A stretch of DNA of 34,300 nucleotides from Mycobacterium sp. GTDB lineage: Bacteria > Actinomycetota > Actinomycetes > Mycobacteriales > Mycobacteriaceae. Numbering within the stretch: the stretch's first letter is position 1; every line of letters begins with the position of its first letter. The stretch lies in NCBI RefSeq assembly GCF_008709575.1, contig NZ_VYIK01000045.1, forward strand, positions 1 to 34,300, read 5' to 3'. Made by a program: the position numbers and the translations under genes. Positions 23,887 through 34,300 of the stretch are shown in pieces. The notes beneath the pieces are model-generated. The model saw nothing but the letters and a program-made list of their open reading frames with translations. It ran no database searches and was not told where the DNA came from.

Positions 23887-26285
23887 CGCTGCACGCCGAC
23901 GCCCAAAAGGCGACCGTCCGACCGGAAATGGTGACGTTGTCGATCGACGGTGCCGAAGTCAGTGTTCCCAAAGGCACCTTGGTGATTCGCGCGGCCGAGT
24001 TGTTGGGCATCGAGATCCCGCGCTTTTGCGACCACCCACTGCTGGATCCGGTCGGCGCCTGCCGGCAATGCCTGGTCGAGATCGAGGGCCAGCGCAAGCC
24101 GATGGCCTCGTGCACGACCGTGGCGACCGACGACATGGTGGTACGCACCCAGGTGACGTCGGAAGCCGCCGACAAGGCCCAGCACGGCGTGATGGAACTG
24201 CTGCTGATCAACCATCCGCTGGACTGCCCGATGTGCGACAAGGGCGGCGAATGCCCGCTGCAGAACCAGGCGATGTCAGCCGGCCGGGGCGATTCCCGCT
24301 TCACCGACGTCAAACGCAAATTCGCCAAGCCGATCAGCATTTCCTCGCAGGTGCTGCTGGACCGGGAGCGCTGCATCCTGTGCGCCCGCTGCACCCGGTT
24401 CGCCAATCAGGTCGCCGGCGACAACTTCATCGACATGCTCGAGCGCGGCCCACTGCAGCAGGTCGGCATCTACGCCCGCGAACCGTTCGAGTCCTATTTT
24501 TCCGGCAACACCGTGCAGATCTGCCCGGTGGGGGCCCTGACGGGCACCGCCTACCGATTCCGGGCCCGTCCCTACGATTTGGTCTCCACGCCCAGTGTGT
24601 GCGAGCACTGCGCATCGGGGTGCGCGCAGCGCACCGACCACCGCCGCGGGGTGGTGCTGCGCCGGCTGGCCGGCGACGACCCGGAAGTCAACGAGGAGTG
24701 GAACTGCGACAAGGGCCGCTGGGCGTTTACCTACGCCACGCAACCCGACCGGATCACCGCTCCCCTGGTTCGCAACGCCGACGGTGCGCTGGTCACCGCG
24801 TCGTGGCCGGAAGCGCTGGCGGTCGCGGCCCGCGGCCTCGCGGGCGCCCGCGGCCGCGCCGGCGTGCTGGTCGGTGGCCGGACAACGTGGGAAGACGCCT
24901 ATGCCTACGCGAAATTCGCTCGGATCGTGTTGGGCACCAACAATATTGACTTTCGCTCCCGCCCGCACTCGGCGGAGGAGGCGCAGTTCTTGGCGGCGCG
25001 GGTCGCCGGAAGTCCGGTCGGTGTCAGTTATGCCGACCTGGAGGCGGCGCCGGTGGTGCTGCTGGCCGGGTTCGAGCCCGAGGACGAGTCGCCGATCGTG
25101 TTCTTGCGGTTGCGCAAGGCCGCCCGCAAACACGGGTTGAGAGTCTATGCCGTCGCGCCGTTCGCCAGCCGGGGGCTGCAGCGCATGTCGGGCCGGGTGC
25201 TCACCACGGTGCCCGGCGCCGAGGCGGCCGCGCTGGACGCACTGACCAGCGGCGAAGTCGGCGAGCTGTTGCGACAACCCGGTGCGGTGATCCTGGTCGG
25301 CGAACGCCTGGCCACCGTGGCGGGCGGCTTCTCGGCGGCGACCCGGCTCGCCGATGCCACCGGCGCGCGGCTGGCCTGGGTGCCGCGCCGCGCCGGGGAA
25401 CGCGGCGCGCTGGAGGCCGGTGCCCTGGGCACGCTGCTGCCCGGCGGCCGGCCGGTGACCGACGACACCGCGCGGTCGCAGCTGTGCGCGGCGTGGTATG
25501 TCAGCGACCTGCCCTCGTCCGCCGGGCTCGACACCGCCGGCATGCTGGCCGCCGCGGCCGACGGCGGGCTGGCGGCGCTGCTGGTCGGCGGGGTGGAGCC
25601 GGCAGACCTCGCCGATCCGGATGCTGCGCTGGCCGCGCTGGATGCCGTCGGCTTCCTCGTCAGCCTGGAGCTGCGGCACAGCGCGGTGACCGAGCGCGCC
25701 GACGTGGTCTTCCCGATCGCGCCGACGGCGGAAAAGGCCGGGACCTACCTCAACTGGGAGGGCCGCTACCGCGGCTTCCCCGCCGCACTGGAGTTCGGCG
25801 ACGAACCGGATCTGCGGGTGCTCGATGCGCTGGCCGAGGAATTGGGTGTCTGCCTCGGATTGCCCACCGTCGAGGCCGCCCGTGCCGAACTGAGCCGGCT
25901 CGGCAGCTGGGACGGCGATCGCGCTGCCGCCCCCGCCGTCGCGGCCGGCGACCCGGCGCACCAGCCCGGTCCGGGCGAGGCGGTGTTGGCCGGATGGCGG
26001 ATGCTGCTCGACAATGGCCGCATGCAAGACGGCGAACCGCACCTGGCCGGCACCGCGCGCAAGCCGGTGGCGCGGTTGTCCGCCGACACCGCCGCCGAGA
26101 TCGGCGCCGGCGACGGCGAGCCGGTCACGGTGCGCACCGAGCGCGGCGCGATCACGGTGTCGCTGGTGATCACCGAGATGCCCGATCGGGTGGTGTGGCT
26201 GCCGCTGAACTCGCCCGGCTCGGCGGTGCACCGGCAATTGGGCGTCACGACAGGCAGCCTGGTTCGAATAGCGGCGGGCCGATGA
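23883..26285 (+). CDS. nuoG: NADH-quinone oxidoreductase subunit G
   Basis: 800 aa (75-kDa subunit), molybdopterin-oxidoreductase-like but without visible Mo role. Cluster ligands: N1b C49, C60, C63, C77; N5 H111, C115, C118, C124; N4 C164, C167, C170, C214; and a fourth set C240, C243, C247, C275 for the off-path N7, which is present in E. coli and Thermus but lost in mitochondria. GTG start. ATGA overlap with nuoH. A 653-codon antisense frame lies opposite and is not coding. Confidence 0.97.
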   Translation: MTLHADAQKATVRPEMVTLSIDGAEVSVPKGTLVIRAAELLGIEIPRFCDHPLLDPVGACRQCLVEIEGQRKPMASCTTVATDDMVVRTQVTSEAADKAQHGVMELLLINHPLDCPMCDKGGECPLQNQAMSAGRGDSRFTDVKRKFAKPISISSQVLLDRERCILCARCTRFANQVAGDNFIDMLERGPLQQVGIYAREPFESYFSGNTVQICPVGALTGTAYRFRARPYDLVSTPSVCEHCASGCAQRTDHRRGVVLRRLAGDDPEVNEEWNCDKGRWAFTYATQPDRITAPLVRNADGALVTASWPEALAVAARGLAGARGRAGVLVGGRTTWEDAYAYAKFARIVLGTNNIDFRSRPHSAEEAQFLAARVAGSPVGVSYADLEAAPVVLLAGFEPEDESPIVFLRLRKAARKHGLRVYAVAPFASRGLQRMSGRVLTTVPGAEAAALDALTSGEVGELLRQPGAVILVGERLATVAGGFSAATRLADATGARLAWVPRRAGERGALEAGALGTLLPGGRPVTDDTARSQLCAAWYVSDLPSSAGLDTAGMLAAAADGGLAALLVGGVEPADLADPDAALAALDAVGFLVSLELRHSAVTERADVVFPIAPTAEKAGTYLNWEGRYRGFPAALEFGDEPDLRVLDALAEELGVCLGLPTVEAARAELSRLGSWDGDRAAAPAVAAGDPAHQPGPGEAVLAGWRMLLDNGRMQDGEPHLAGTARKPVARLSADTAAEIGAGDGEPVTVRTERGAITVSLVITEMPDRVVWLPLNSPGSAVHRQLGVTTGSLVRIAAGR

Positions 26286-27505
26286 GCGGCTTCGGGCAGG
26301 ACACCTGGTGGCTGATCGCAGCTAAAGCCGTCGCGGTCTTCGTCTTCCTGGTGCTCACGGTGCTGGTGGCGATCCTGGCTGAGCGGAAGTTGTTGGGCCG
26401 CATGCAGATGCGCTGGGGCCCCAACCGGGTGGGTCCGCGTGGATATCTGCAATCCCTGGCCGACGGGATCAAGCTGGCGCTCAAGGAGGGCATCATGCCC
26501 GACGGCGTGGACCGTCCGGTCTACCTGCTGGCGCCGGTCATCTCCGTCATCCCGGCGATCACCGCCTTCGCGTTCATCCCGTTCGGCCCGCAGGTGTCGG
26601 TCCTGGGTCATCGGACTATGTTGCAGCTCACCGATTTACCGGTCGCGGTGTTGTTCATCCTGGCGCTGTCGTCGATCGGGGTGTACGGCATCGTGCTGGC
26701 CGGCTGGGCGTCGGGTTCGACCTACCCGCTGCTGGGCGGGGTGCGCTCCACCGCCCAGGTGATCTCCTACGAGGTCGCTATGGGCTTGTCGTTCGCGGCG
26801 GTGTTCCTCTACGCCGGAACCATGTCGACCTCGCAGATCGTGGCCGCCCAGGACCGCGTCTGGTACGTCTTTGTGCTGCTGCCGTCGTTTCTGGTCTACC
26901 TGGTCGCCATGGTCGGTGAAACCAACCGGGCGCCGTTCGACTTGCCCGAGGCCGAAGGCGAATTGGTGGCCGGGTTTCACACCGAGTACTCCTCGCTGAA
27001 GTTCGCCATGTTCTACCTGGCCGAGTACATCAACATGACCACCGTGTCGGCGTTGGCAGCAACGCTGTTCCTCGGCGGCTGGCATGCACCGTGGCCGCTG
27101 GACATGTGGGCCGGCGCCAACAGCGGCTGGTGGCCGCTGCTGTGGTTCACCGCCAAGGTGTGGGCCTTCCTGTTCGGCTACTTCTGGCTGCGGGCCACGT
27201 TGCCGCGGCTGCGCTACGACCAGTTCATGGCGCTGGGGTGGAAGACGCTGATTCCGGTGTCGCTGCTGTGGGTCATGATCGCCGCGGTGATCCGCACCCT
27301 GCGCAACCAGGGCATGCAGCACTGGACCGCCGTGCTGGTGACCGCCAGCGCCGTCGTCGCCGCGGGGCTGCTGGTGTATCTGAGAAGACCGCTGTCCGGC
27401 CTGGAAACCCGCCCGGCACACGCTCCGGAACCGGCCGGGGAACCGGCCTTCCCGACGCCGCCGCTGCCGGACCGGCCGCCGATCAAGGAGGGCGCACGTG
27501 GCTAG
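26282..27505 (+). CDS. nuoH: NADH-quinone oxidoreductase subunit H
   Basis: 407 aa, eight-helix membrane subunit that closes the quinone chamber. Conserved loops [20 protein letters not shown] (39-58) and [20 protein letters not shown], with the acidic cluster that starts the proton path. A Pro-rich C-terminal tail of about 40 residues ([20 protein letters not shown]) extends beyond usual NuoH. Start ATG 26282; 8-bp overlap with nuoI. Confidence 0.97.
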   Translation: MSGFGQDTWWLIAAKAVAVFVFLVLTVLVAILAERKLLGRMQMRWGPNRVGPRGYLQSLADGIKLALKEGIMPDGVDRPVYLLAPVISVIPAITAFAFIPFGPQVSVLGHRTMLQLTDLPVAVLFILALSSIGVYGIVLAGWASGSTYPLLGGVRSTAQVISYEVAMGLSFAAVFLYAGTMSTSQIVAAQDRVWYVFVLLPSFLVYLVAMVGETNRAPFDLPEAEGELVAGFHTEYSSLKFAMFYLAEYINMTTVSALAATLFLGGWHAPWPLDMWAGANSGWWPLLWFTAKVWAFLFGYFWLRATLPRLRYDQFMALGWKTLIPVSLLWVMIAAVIRTLRNQGMQHWTAVLVTASAVVAAGLLVYLRRPLSGLETRPAHAPEPAGEPAFPTPPLPDRPPIKEGARG

Positions 27506-28019
27506 ACTGCTCGACTCCCTCGCCGGTTTCGGCGTCACCCTGGCGGCGATGTTCAAACGTCCGGTGACCGAGGAGTATCCGGAGAAACCCGGCCCGGTGG
27601 CGCCGCGCTACCACGGCCGCCACCAGCTCAACCGGTACCCGGACGGGCTGGAGAAATGCATCGGCTGCGAGTTGTGCGCGTGGGCGTGCCCGGCCGATGC
27701 GATCTACGTCGAAGGCGCCGACAACACCGAGCAGGAGCGGTATTCGCCCGGGGAACGTTACGGCCGGGTGTACCAAATCAACTACCTGCGCTGTATCGGC
27801 TGCGGCCTGTGCGTGGAGGCGTGCCCGACCCGGGCGCTGACGATGACCAACAACTACGAGATGGCCGACGACAACCGCGCCGACCTCATCTACGAAAAAG
27901 ACCGGCTTTTGGCCCCATTGCAGCCCGGGATGCAGCCGCCGCCGCATCCCCGGGCTCCCGGAGCCACCGACGCCGACTACTACCTGGGCAATGTCAAACC
28001 CGCCGCGGAGGTGCCCTAG
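27498..28019 (+). CDS. nuoI: NADH-quinone oxidoreductase subunit I
   Basis: 173 aa (23-kDa subunit). Two ferredoxin motifs bind clusters N6a/N6b: [12 protein letters not shown] (C54, C57, C60, C64) and [12 protein letters not shown] (C99, C102, C105, C109). It links the peripheral chain to N2 in NuoB. GTG start within the nuoH end; its TAG shares one base with nuoJ GTG. Confidence 0.98.
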   Translation: MARLLDSLAGFGVTLAAMFKRPVTEEYPEKPGPVAPRYHGRHQLNRYPDGLEKCIGCELCAWACPADAIYVEGADNTEQERYSPGERYGRVYQINYLRCIGCGLCVEACPTRALTMTNNYEMADDNRADLIYEKDRLLAPLQPGMQPPPHPRAPGATDADYYLGNVKPAAEVP

Positions 28020-28774
28020 TGACGACCACGGTGCTGGCCGAAACCCTCACCCGGACCTCCACCGGGGAAGCGGTGACGTTCTGGGTGCTGGGCGCACTGG
28101 CGCTGGTCGGCGCGCTGGGTGTGGTGATGGCCGCCAACGCGGTGTACTCGGCGATGTTTTTGGCGATGACCATGATCATCCTGGCGGTGTTCTACATGGT
28201 GTCCGACGCGTTGTTTCTCGGCGTGGTCCAAGTCGTCGTCTACACCGGGGCGGTGATGATGCTGTTCTTGTTCGTGCTGATGCTGATCGGGGTGGATTCC
28301 GCGGAATCACTGACCGAGACGCTGCGCGGGCAACGGGTTGGCGCGGTGACGGCCGGGATCGGCTTCGGCCTCGTGCTGATCGCCGCTATCGGCAACGTGG
28401 CCACGGCCGGCTTCACCGGACTGACCCGGGCCAATGCCCAGGGCAATGTGGCGGGCCTGGCCAGGCTGATCTTCTCGCGTTATCTGTGGGCGTTCGAGCT
28501 GACCAGCGCGCTGCTGATCACCGCGGTCATCGGGGCGATGGTGCTCACCCACCGGGAGCGGTTCGAGCGTCGCAAGACCCAACGTGAGCTGTCGATCGAA
28601 CGGTTCCGCACCGGCGGATACCCCACTCCGTTGCCCGGGCCGGGGGTCTACGCCCGCCACGACGCCGTCGACATGGCCGCGCGTCTGCCCGACGGTTCGT
28701 ACTCGAAACTGTCGGTGCCGCAGATCCTTGCACCGCGCACGGCCGACGGGAACGGTGCGAACGGAACACCATGA
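28019..28774 (+). CDS. nuoJ: NADH-quinone oxidoreductase subunit J
   Basis: 251 aa with about five helices, e.g. [20 protein letters not shown] and [19 protein letters not shown], and [20 protein letters not shown] containing the conserved pi-bulge region. A cytoplasmic Arg/Pro-rich tail of about 75 residues makes it longer than E. coli NuoJ (184). GTG start; ATGA overlap with nuoK. Confidence 0.95.
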   Translation: MTTTVLAETLTRTSTGEAVTFWVLGALALVGALGVVMAANAVYSAMFLAMTMIILAVFYMVSDALFLGVVQVVVYTGAVMMLFLFVLMLIGVDSAESLTETLRGQRVGAVTAGIGFGLVLIAAIGNVATAGFTGLTRANAQGNVAGLARLIFSRYLWAFELTSALLITAVIGAMVLTHRERFERRKTQRELSIERFRTGGYPTPLPGPGVYARHDAVDMAARLPDGSYSKLSVPQILAPRTADGNGANGTP

Positions 28775-29070
28775 ATCCGCAAAACTACCTTTATCTGTCG
28801 GCGTTGTTGTTCACCATCGGCGCCGCCGGTGTGCTGCTGCGGCGCAACGCGATCGTGATGTTCATGTGCGTCGAGTTGATGCTCAACGCGGTCAACCTGG
28901 CGTTCGTCACGTTCGCCCGGATGCACGGCCGGCTCGACGGCCAAGTGGTGGCATTCTTCACGATGGTGGTCGCCGCCTGCGAGGTCGTCATCGGCCTGGC
29001 CATCATCATGACCATATTCCGTGCCCGCCGATCGGCTTCGGTCGACGACGCCAACCTGCTCAAGGGCTGA
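28771..29070 (+). CDS. nuoK: NADH-quinone oxidoreductase subunit K
   Basis: 99 aa, three helices. The two membrane glutamates needed for proton transfer, E35 (VELMLNAVN) and E71 (ACEVVIGLA), are both present. MrpC-like subunit between the quinone end and antiporter-like subunits. Four bases separate it from nuoL. Confidence 0.97.
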   Translation: MNPQNYLYLSALLFTIGAAGVLLRRNAIVMFMCVELMLNAVNLAFVTFARMHGRLDGQVVAFFTMVVAACEVVIGLAIIMTIFRARRSASVDDANLLKG

Positions 29071-29074
29071 CACC

Positions 29075-30955
29075 ATGACGGACCTGACCTGGCTGCTCGT
29101 CGCGCTGCCGGCAGCCGGCGCCGTGATCGGGCTGCTGGGCGGCCGGCGCACCGACCGATGGGGTCACCTGCTGGGCTGTGCGGCCGCACTGGCATCGTTT
29201 TTGGTGGCAACGGCGCTGCTGGTCGATCTGCTCGGCCGGCCCGGCGACGACCGCATGCTGCGGCAGACCTTGTTCAACTGGGTACCCGTCGGCGGTTTGC
29301 AGGTCGACTTCGGGCTGCAGATCGACCAATTGTCGATCTGCTTCGCGCTGTTGATCACCGGCGTCGGGTCGCTGATCCACATCTATTCGGTCGGCTACAT
29401 GGCCGACGACCCCGACCGCCGCCGGTTTTTCGCCTACCTCAACTTGTTTCTGGCGGCGATGCTGCTGCTGGTGGTCGCCGACAACTATCTGGGGCTTTAC
29501 GTCGGCTGGGAAGGGGTCGGCCTGGCGTCATATCTGCTGATCGGCTTCTGGTACCAACGGCCGTCGGCGGCCACCGCGGCCAAGAAGGCGTTCGTGATGA
29601 ACCGCGTCGGGGATGCCGGCCTGTCGCTGGCCATGTTCGTGATGTTCGCCGAATTCGGCACGCTGTCGTTCGCCGGGGTGTTCGCCGACCCGTCGAGCGC
29701 CGGCGCCGGCACACTCACCGCGATCGGGTTGCTGCTGTTGTTGGGTGCCTGCGCCAAGTCGGCGCAGGTGCCGCTGCAGGCGTGGCTCGGTGACGCGATG
29801 GAAGGCCCCACCCCGGTGTCGGCACTGATCCATGCCGCCACCATGGTGACCGCGGGCGTGTACCTGATCGTGCGTTCGGCCCCGTTGTTCAACCTGTCGC
29901 CGGCCGCGCAGCTGGCCGTGGTCGTCGTCGGGGCGGTCACGCTGCTGTTCGGCGCGATCATCGGGTGCGCGAAAGACGACATCAAGCGAGCGCTGGCGGC
30001 CTCGACGATCAGCCAGATCGGCTACATGGTGCTGGCCGCCGGGCTCGGACCGGCCGGATACGCGTTCGCGATCATGCACCTGCTGACCCACGGCTTTTTC
30101 AAAGCCGGCCTGTTCCTCGGGTCCGGCGCGGTTATTCACGCGATGGACGACGAGCAGAACATGCGCCGCTACGGTGCACTGCGTATTGTCCTGCCGGTCA
30201 CGTTCGTCACCTTCGGGTTGGCCTATCTGGCGATCATCGGGGTACCGCCGTTCGCCGGCTTCTTCTCCAAAGACGCCATCATCGAGGCCGCGCTGGGTGC
30301 CGGCGGAATCCGGGGACCGGTCCTGGGTGCGGCAGCGATCCTGGGCGCCGGCATCACCGCGTTCTACATGACCCGGGTGATGTTGATGACGTTCTTCGGC
30401 GAAAAGCGGTGGTCCCCCGATGCCCATCCGCACGAGGCGCCCGCAGTGATGACCTGGCCGATGATCCTGCTGGCCGTCGGCTCGGTCTTCTCCGGCGGCC
30501 TGCTGGCCATCGGCGGCACCCTGGTGCACTGGCTGGAACCCGTGGTCGGCGCGCACGAAGCCGCGCACTCGATTCCCACCTGGGTGACCAGCACGGTGAC
30601 GCTGGGCGTGGTTGCCGTCGGGATCACGGTGGCCTACCGGATGTATGGCACGCGTCCGGTGCCGGTCACCGCGCCGGTGGTGGTGTCGGCGCTGACGGTC
30701 GCGGCCCGCAACGACCTCTACGGCGACGCCCTCAACGAGGAGGTGTTCATGCGCCCCGGTGGGCAACTGACCCGTGCGCTGGTCGGCCTCGACGATGCCG
30801 GCGTGGACGGCTCGGTCAATGCGCTGGCTGCTTTGGTCAGCCGCACTTCCGACCGGCTGCGCGGCTTGCAGACCGGGTTCGCCCGCAACTACGCGTTGTC
30901 GATGTTGGCGGGTGCGGCGCTGCTGGCCGCGGCGATTTGGGCGGTACAGCGATGA
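29075..30955 (+). CDS. nuoL: NADH-quinone oxidoreductase subunit L
   Basis: 626 aa, the distal antiporter-like proton-pumping subunit with the long lateral helix at the C-terminus. Key residues E146 ([12 protein letters not shown]) and K228 ([15 protein letters not shown]) match E. coli E144/K229. [20 protein letters not shown] is the family signature. I used ATG 29075; the longer frame from 29021 overlaps nuoK in antiphase. ATGA overlap with nuoM. Confidence 0.97.
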   Translation: MTDLTWLLVALPAAGAVIGLLGGRRTDRWGHLLGCAAALASFLVATALLVDLLGRPGDDRMLRQTLFNWVPVGGLQVDFGLQIDQLSICFALLITGVGSLIHIYSVGYMADDPDRRRFFAYLNLFLAAMLLLVVADNYLGLYVGWEGVGLASYLLIGFWYQRPSAATAAKKAFVMNRVGDAGLSLAMFVMFAEFGTLSFAGVFADPSSAGAGTLTAIGLLLLLGACAKSAQVPLQAWLGDAMEGPTPVSALIHAATMVTAGVYLIVRSAPLFNLSPAAQLAVVVVGAVTLLFGAIIGCAKDDIKRALAASTISQIGYMVLAAGLGPAGYAFAIMHLLTHGFFKAGLFLGSGAVIHAMDDEQNMRRYGALRIVLPVTFVTFGLAYLAIIGVPPFAGFFSKDAIIEAALGAGGIRGPVLGAAAILGAGITAFYMTRVMLMTFFGEKRWSPDAHPHEAPAVMTWPMILLAVGSVFSGGLLAIGGTLVHWLEPVVGAHEAAHSIPTWVTSTVTLGVVAVGITVAYRMYGTRPVPVTAPVVVSALTVAARNDLYGDALNEEVFMRPGGQLTRALVGLDDAGVDGSVNALAALVSRTSDRLRGLQTGFARNYALSMLAGAALLAAAIWAVQR

Positions 30956-32514
30956 CGCCGTGGCTGAGCGTGCTGTGGCTGCTGCCGCTGGCCGGCGCGG
31001 CGCTGGTGATGCTGCTACCGGGGAGCTGGCGGCAACCCGCCAAGTGGCTCGGCCTGTCCGTGGCCGCCGCCGTGCTGGCGGTGGCGGTCGTGATCACCAC
31101 CGGCTTCGATACCGGCGGCGCTGCGTACCAGTTCGTCGAATCGCATTCGTGGATCCCCGCGTTCGGTGCCGGCTACACCCTCGGGGTGGACGGCATCGCG
31201 GTGGTGCTGGTGCTGCTGACCGCGGCGTTGGTACCTCTTTTGATGCTGGCCGGCTGGAACGACGGCGGCGAACGCGGCCGCGGCCCGCACGGATACGTCG
31301 CGTTGACGCTGACCGCCGAGTCGATGGTGCTGGTCTCGCTGGTTTCGCTGGACGTGCTGCTGTTCTACATGTTCTTCGAAGCCATGCTGATCCCGATGTA
31401 CTTTCTGATCGGCGGTTTCGGCACGAGCCCCAACCGGTCCCGCGCTGCGGTGAAATTCCTGCTGTACAACCTGTTCGGCGGTCTGATCATGCTGGCCGCG
31501 GTGATCGGCTTGTACGTGGTGACCGCGCAGCACGGGCCCGGTACCTTCGACTTCCGGACGATCGTCGAGGCGGTGTCGTCCGGTTCGCTGGGGGGGGATC
31601 CCGCGGTACTCAAGGCGCTGTTCCTGGGTTTCCTGTTCGCGTTCGCCGTCAAGGCCCCGCTGTGGCCGTTTCACCGCTGGCTGCCCGATGCCGCCGTCGA
31701 GGCCACCCCGGCGACCGCGGTGTTGATGATGGCGGTGATGGACAAGGTCGGCACCTTCGGCATGCTGCGCTACTGCCTGCAGTTGTTTCCCGACGCCGCC
31801 ACCTATTTCCGTCCGCTGGTCGTGGTGCTGGCCGTGACCGGCGTGATCTATGGGGCCGTGGTGGCGATCGGGCAGACCGACATCATGCGGCTGATCGCCT
31901 ACACCTCGATCTCGCACTTCGGGTTCATCATTCTCGGGATCTTCGTGATGACCAGCCAGGGTCAGAGCGGCTCCACGCTGTACATGGTCAACCACGGCCT
32001 GGCCACCGCCGCGGTGTTTTTGATCGCCGGATTCCTGATCGCCCGCCGCGGCACCCGATCCATCGCCGCGTTCGGCGGCGTGCAAAAGGTGGCGCCGGTG
32101 TTGGCCGGTACTTTTTTGGTCGCGGCCATGGCGACCCTGTCCCTACCCGGGCTGGCGCCGTTCATCAGTGAATTCCTGGTCCTGATCGGCACGTTCACCC
32201 GCTACCAGGCCGCAGCGGTGTTCGGCGTGACCGCGCTGGTGCTCTCGTCGATCTACATGCTGTGGCTCTACCAACGGGTGATGACCGGGCCGGTGCGCGA
32301 GGGCAACGAAAGGATCCGCGACCTGGTGCCCCGCGAACGCGTCGTCGTCGCACCCTTGATCGCGCTGCTGCTGGTGCTCGGCTTCTACCCGAAACCGATG
32401 CTGGACATCATCAATCCTGCGGTCGGCCATACGATGGCCACCATCGGCCAGCATGATCCCGCCCCGGCCGCGCCGGCGCCCGGGCCACGGTCGGCGGAAG
32501 GACCGCGCCGATGA
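30952..32514 (+). CDS. nuoM: NADH-quinone oxidoreductase subunit M
   Basis: 520 aa, second antiporter-like subunit. E143 ([14 protein letters not shown]) and K234 ([18 protein letters not shown]) correspond to the E. coli E144/K234 pair. C-terminal tail is Pro/Ala-rich ([10 protein letters not shown]) and cytoplasmic. ATG start overlaps nuoL; ATGA overlap with nuoN. Confidence 0.97.
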   Translation: MTPWLSVLWLLPLAGAALVMLLPGSWRQPAKWLGLSVAAAVLAVAVVITTGFDTGGAAYQFVESHSWIPAFGAGYTLGVDGIAVVLVLLTAALVPLLMLAGWNDGGERGRGPHGYVALTLTAESMVLVSLVSLDVLLFYMFFEAMLIPMYFLIGGFGTSPNRSRAAVKFLLYNLFGGLIMLAAVIGLYVVTAQHGPGTFDFRTIVEAVSSGSLGGDPAVLKALFLGFLFAFAVKAPLWPFHRWLPDAAVEATPATAVLMMAVMDKVGTFGMLRYCLQLFPDAATYFRPLVVVLAVTGVIYGAVVAIGQTDIMRLIAYTSISHFGFIILGIFVMTSQGQSGSTLYMVNHGLATAAVFLIAGFLIARRGTRSIAAFGGVQKVAPVLAGTFLVAAMATLSLPGLAPFISEFLVLIGTFTRYQAAAVFGVTALVLSSIYMLWLYQRVMTGPVREGNERIRDLVPRERVVVAPLIALLLVLGFYPKPMLDIINPAVGHTMATIGQHDPAPAAPAPGPRSAEGPRR

Positions 32515-34103
32515 GCATGCCCACCCCCAACGTCGAATACGGCCTGGTTTCTCCGATGCTCATCGTCTTCGGGGCCGCGGTCCTCGGCGTGCTGGCCGAG
32601 GCGTTCGTGCCGCGCCGATTCCGCTACGGCGCTCAGGTGATGCTCGCGGTCAGCGGGCTCATCGCGGCATTCGTCGCGGTTCTGCGGGTGCGCACCATGA
32701 TTCCGGCGTCCGGCCGCACGGTCGTTCTGGGAGCACTGGCCGTCGACGGCCCGACGCTGGTGTTGCAGGGAACCGTGCTGCTGGTCGCGATGATGGCGAC
32801 CCTTTTCATCGCCGAACGCCGTCGTGGTGCCCGGGCCGCCGTCGGTCCCGGTGCCGCGACCGCGGCCGTCGACGTCGCCGGCGGGCTGGATGCCTTCACC
32901 CCGCAGGCCTCCGTGGTTCCCGGCAGTGCCGGCGAGCGCCTGGCGCTGCGGGCCGGCGCGATACAGACCGAGGTCTTCCCGTTGACCATGCTCGGAGTCG
33001 GCGGGATGCTGGTGTTCCCGGCCGCCAACGACCTGTTGACGATGTTCGTCGCACTGGAGGTCTTGTCGCTGCCGCTGTACCTGCTGTGCGGGCTGGCCCG
33101 CCACCGCAGGCTGGCCTCGCAGGAGGCGGCGATGAAATACTTTCTGCTGGGCGCGTTCTCGTCGGCTTTCTTCCTCTACGGTGTGGCGCTACTCTACGGC
33201 GCGACCGGCACACTGACCCTGCCCGGCATTCGCGATGCGCTGGCCGGCAAGCCCCATAACTCGATGGCCTTGGTCGGTGTCGCCCTGTTGGCGGTGGGCC
33301 TGCTGTTCAAGGTCGGCGCGGTCCCGTTCCATTCCTGGATTCCCGACGTCTACCAGGGCGCGCCGACCCCGATCACCGGATTCATGGCCGCAGCCACCAA
33401 GGTTGCCGCAGTCGGCGCGCTGCTGCGGGTCACGTATGTGGCGCTGCCGCCCCTGCACGACCAGTGGCGGCCGGTGCTGTGGGCGATTGCGATCCTGACC
33501 ATGGCGGTGGGGACCGTCACCGCGGTCAACCAGACCGACGTCAAACGACTGTTGGCGTATTCGTCGGTGGCCCATGTCGGTTTCATCCTCACCGGCGTGA
33601 TCGCCGACATCCCGGCCGGTGTCTCGGCGACGTTGTTCTACCTGATCGCCTACAGCTTCAGCACCGTCGGTGCGTTCGCCGTCGTCGGTCTGATCCGCAA
33701 CGCCGACGGCGACGAGGATACCGCGATGTCCCGCTGGAACGGCCTGGGCCGGCGTCATCCGGTCGTCGGTGTGTTGTTGTCGATGTTTTTGCTGGCGTTC
33801 GCCGGTATTCCACTGACCAGTGGCTTCGTCGCCAAGTTCGTGGTGTTTCGGGCCGCCGCCGAGGGCGGTGCGGTGCCGCTGGTGATCATCGGTGTGATCG
33901 TCAGCGGGGTGGCGGCCTATTTCTACGCTCGGGTGATCGTGGCGATGTTCTTCGCCGATGCACCGCAGGACGAACTCCACGTCGCGGTGCCCAGTGGCTG
34001 GAGCAGGACGGCGATCGCGATCTGCGCAGCGGTCACCGTCGGGCTCGGTGTCTTTCCGCAGCCACTGCTGGATCTCGTCGAGCGGGCGACGCAATTCGGA
34101 TAG
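32511..34103 (+). CDS. nuoN: NADH-quinone oxidoreductase subunit N
   Basis: 530 aa, third antiporter-like subunit and last of the operon. E183 (ALEVLSLPLYLL) and K267 (GLLFKVGAVPFHSWIPDVYQ) are the pumping pair. Between two early helices there is a soluble, Ala/Gly-rich insert of about 50 residues (about 103-152, including GGLDAFTPQAS) that E. coli NuoN lacks; similar length is known for the mycobacterial protein. The stop is TAG at 34101-34103. Confidence 0.96.
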   Translation: MSMPTPNVEYGLVSPMLIVFGAAVLGVLAEAFVPRRFRYGAQVMLAVSGLIAAFVAVLRVRTMIPASGRTVVLGALAVDGPTLVLQGTVLLVAMMATLFIAERRRGARAAVGPGAATAAVDVAGGLDAFTPQASVVPGSAGERLALRAGAIQTEVFPLTMLGVGGMLVFPAANDLLTMFVALEVLSLPLYLLCGLARHRRLASQEAAMKYFLLGAFSSAFFLYGVALLYGATGTLTLPGIRDALAGKPHNSMALVGVALLAVGLLFKVGAVPFHSWIPDVYQGAPTPITGFMAAATKVAAVGALLRVTYVALPPLHDQWRPVLWAIAILTMAVGTVTAVNQTDVKRLLAYSSVAHVGFILTGVIADIPAGVSATLFYLIAYSFSTVGAFAVVGLIRNADGDEDTAMSRWNGLGRRHPVVGVLLSMFLLAFAGIPLTSGFVAKFVVFRAAAEGGAVPLVIIGVIVSGVAAYFYARVIVAMFFADAPQDELHVAVPSGWSRTAIAICAAVTVGLGVFPQPLLDLVERATQFG

Positions 34104-34300
34104 AGTTTGGCGGTTCGCGCTGGGCGCCGACTTATCCACAGTTGTGCCTTGATCCACAGGTGGGGATTTGGGCGTGCGCGCAACTTCGTCTGATCTGATG
34201 CTTTCCCTTGAACCGCGGATAGCCGGGCTTGTCGCCGCATTTGACCGGCGGAAGAACCCGTCGAACGCCTTGTTCAAGCGCCGCAGCGTGGCCTGCTGAC
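34104..34300 (+). other. Tail region with DnaA-box-like sequence and short ORF
   Basis: TTATCCACA (34132-34140) is identical to the E. coli DnaA-box consensus, and TGATCCACA (34150-34158) is one base away from it, 18 bp further on. A short frame at 34198-34299 (ATG, 33 aa, ...AGLVAAFDRRKNPSNALFKR...) is open to the edge but unrecognised. Similar boxes also occur near 13E12/DUF222 repeat genes, as I recall. No nuo terminator with a strong stem was found. Confidence 0.35.

Noticed and set aside
24276..26237. 653-codon minus-strand frame opposite nuoG
   Set aside because: Lies fully inside nuoG, where all cluster ligands are conserved; composition is Gly/Arg/Gln-rich without motifs.
1..34300. 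tRNA, rRNA, CRISPR arrays, insertion sequences or riboswitches
   Set aside because: None recognised: no spaced direct repeats, no transposase frames, no tRNA cloverleaf or tmRNA-like sequence noticed. The smpB gene has no visible ssrA in the window.

Overview
This is a high-GC actinobacterial chromosome segment, most likely from a non-tuberculous Mycobacterium. The gene order prfB - MscS-like - Thr/Pro-rich membrane protein - ftsE - ftsX - smpB matches the Rv3105c-Rv3100c block of M. tuberculosis. The hisN, fadE24-fadE23, orphan receiver and nuoA-N genes match Rv3137, Rv3139-Rv3140, Rv3143 and Rv3145-Rv3158. Many genes join by ATGA or GTGA overlaps, and several start codons lie directly downstream of a TANNNT -10 box, both typical of mycobacteria. 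The species is not determined.

Layout. (1) 1-6467, minus strand: a run from a small membrane protein and prfB through mscS, the Thr/Pro-rich protein, ftsEX, smpB and an EamA transporter to a mycothiol-dependent-isomerase-like gene cut by the window edge. It serves translation termination, osmotic release, divisome-coupled wall hydrolysis and ribosome rescue. (2) 6491-10071, plus strand: hisN (histidinol phosphatase) and the paired acyl-CoA dehydrogenases fadE24-fadE23. (3) 10.1-17.8 kb: a segment that does not match the M. tuberculosis order as I recall it. It holds a vapBC pair, a four-gene CoA-thioester operon (type III CoA-transferase, HMG-CoA-lyase-like enzyme, acyl-CoA dehydrogenase, and a kinase fused to a DUF6285-like domain), an unknown minus-strand gene, and an 18-kDa-antigen-type small heat-shock protein. 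(4) 17.8-18.7 kb: a YceI protein and an orphan degenerate receiver. (5) 18855-34103: the complete 14-gene NADH dehydrogenase I operon, nuoA-N. (6) 34104-34300: a short tail with a DnaA-box-like sequence.

The most interesting part is the 11.3-16.1 kb operon. A type III CoA-transferase could activate an acid. The kinase (a LvaA / ACAD10-11-type APH fold) carries a C-terminal domain that I recognise as DUF6285, a family that I believe includes LvaB. It is translationally coupled to an acyl-CoA dehydrogenase. This resembles phosphorylation-dependent catabolism of 4-hydroxyacyl-CoA (levulinate lva operon, mammalian ACAD10/11), here with an HMG-CoA-lyase-like enzyme that could do the final C-C cleavage. 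The overall pathway is inference. The rest is mostly conserved core genome. No tRNA, rRNA, CRISPR array or insertion sequence was recognised.
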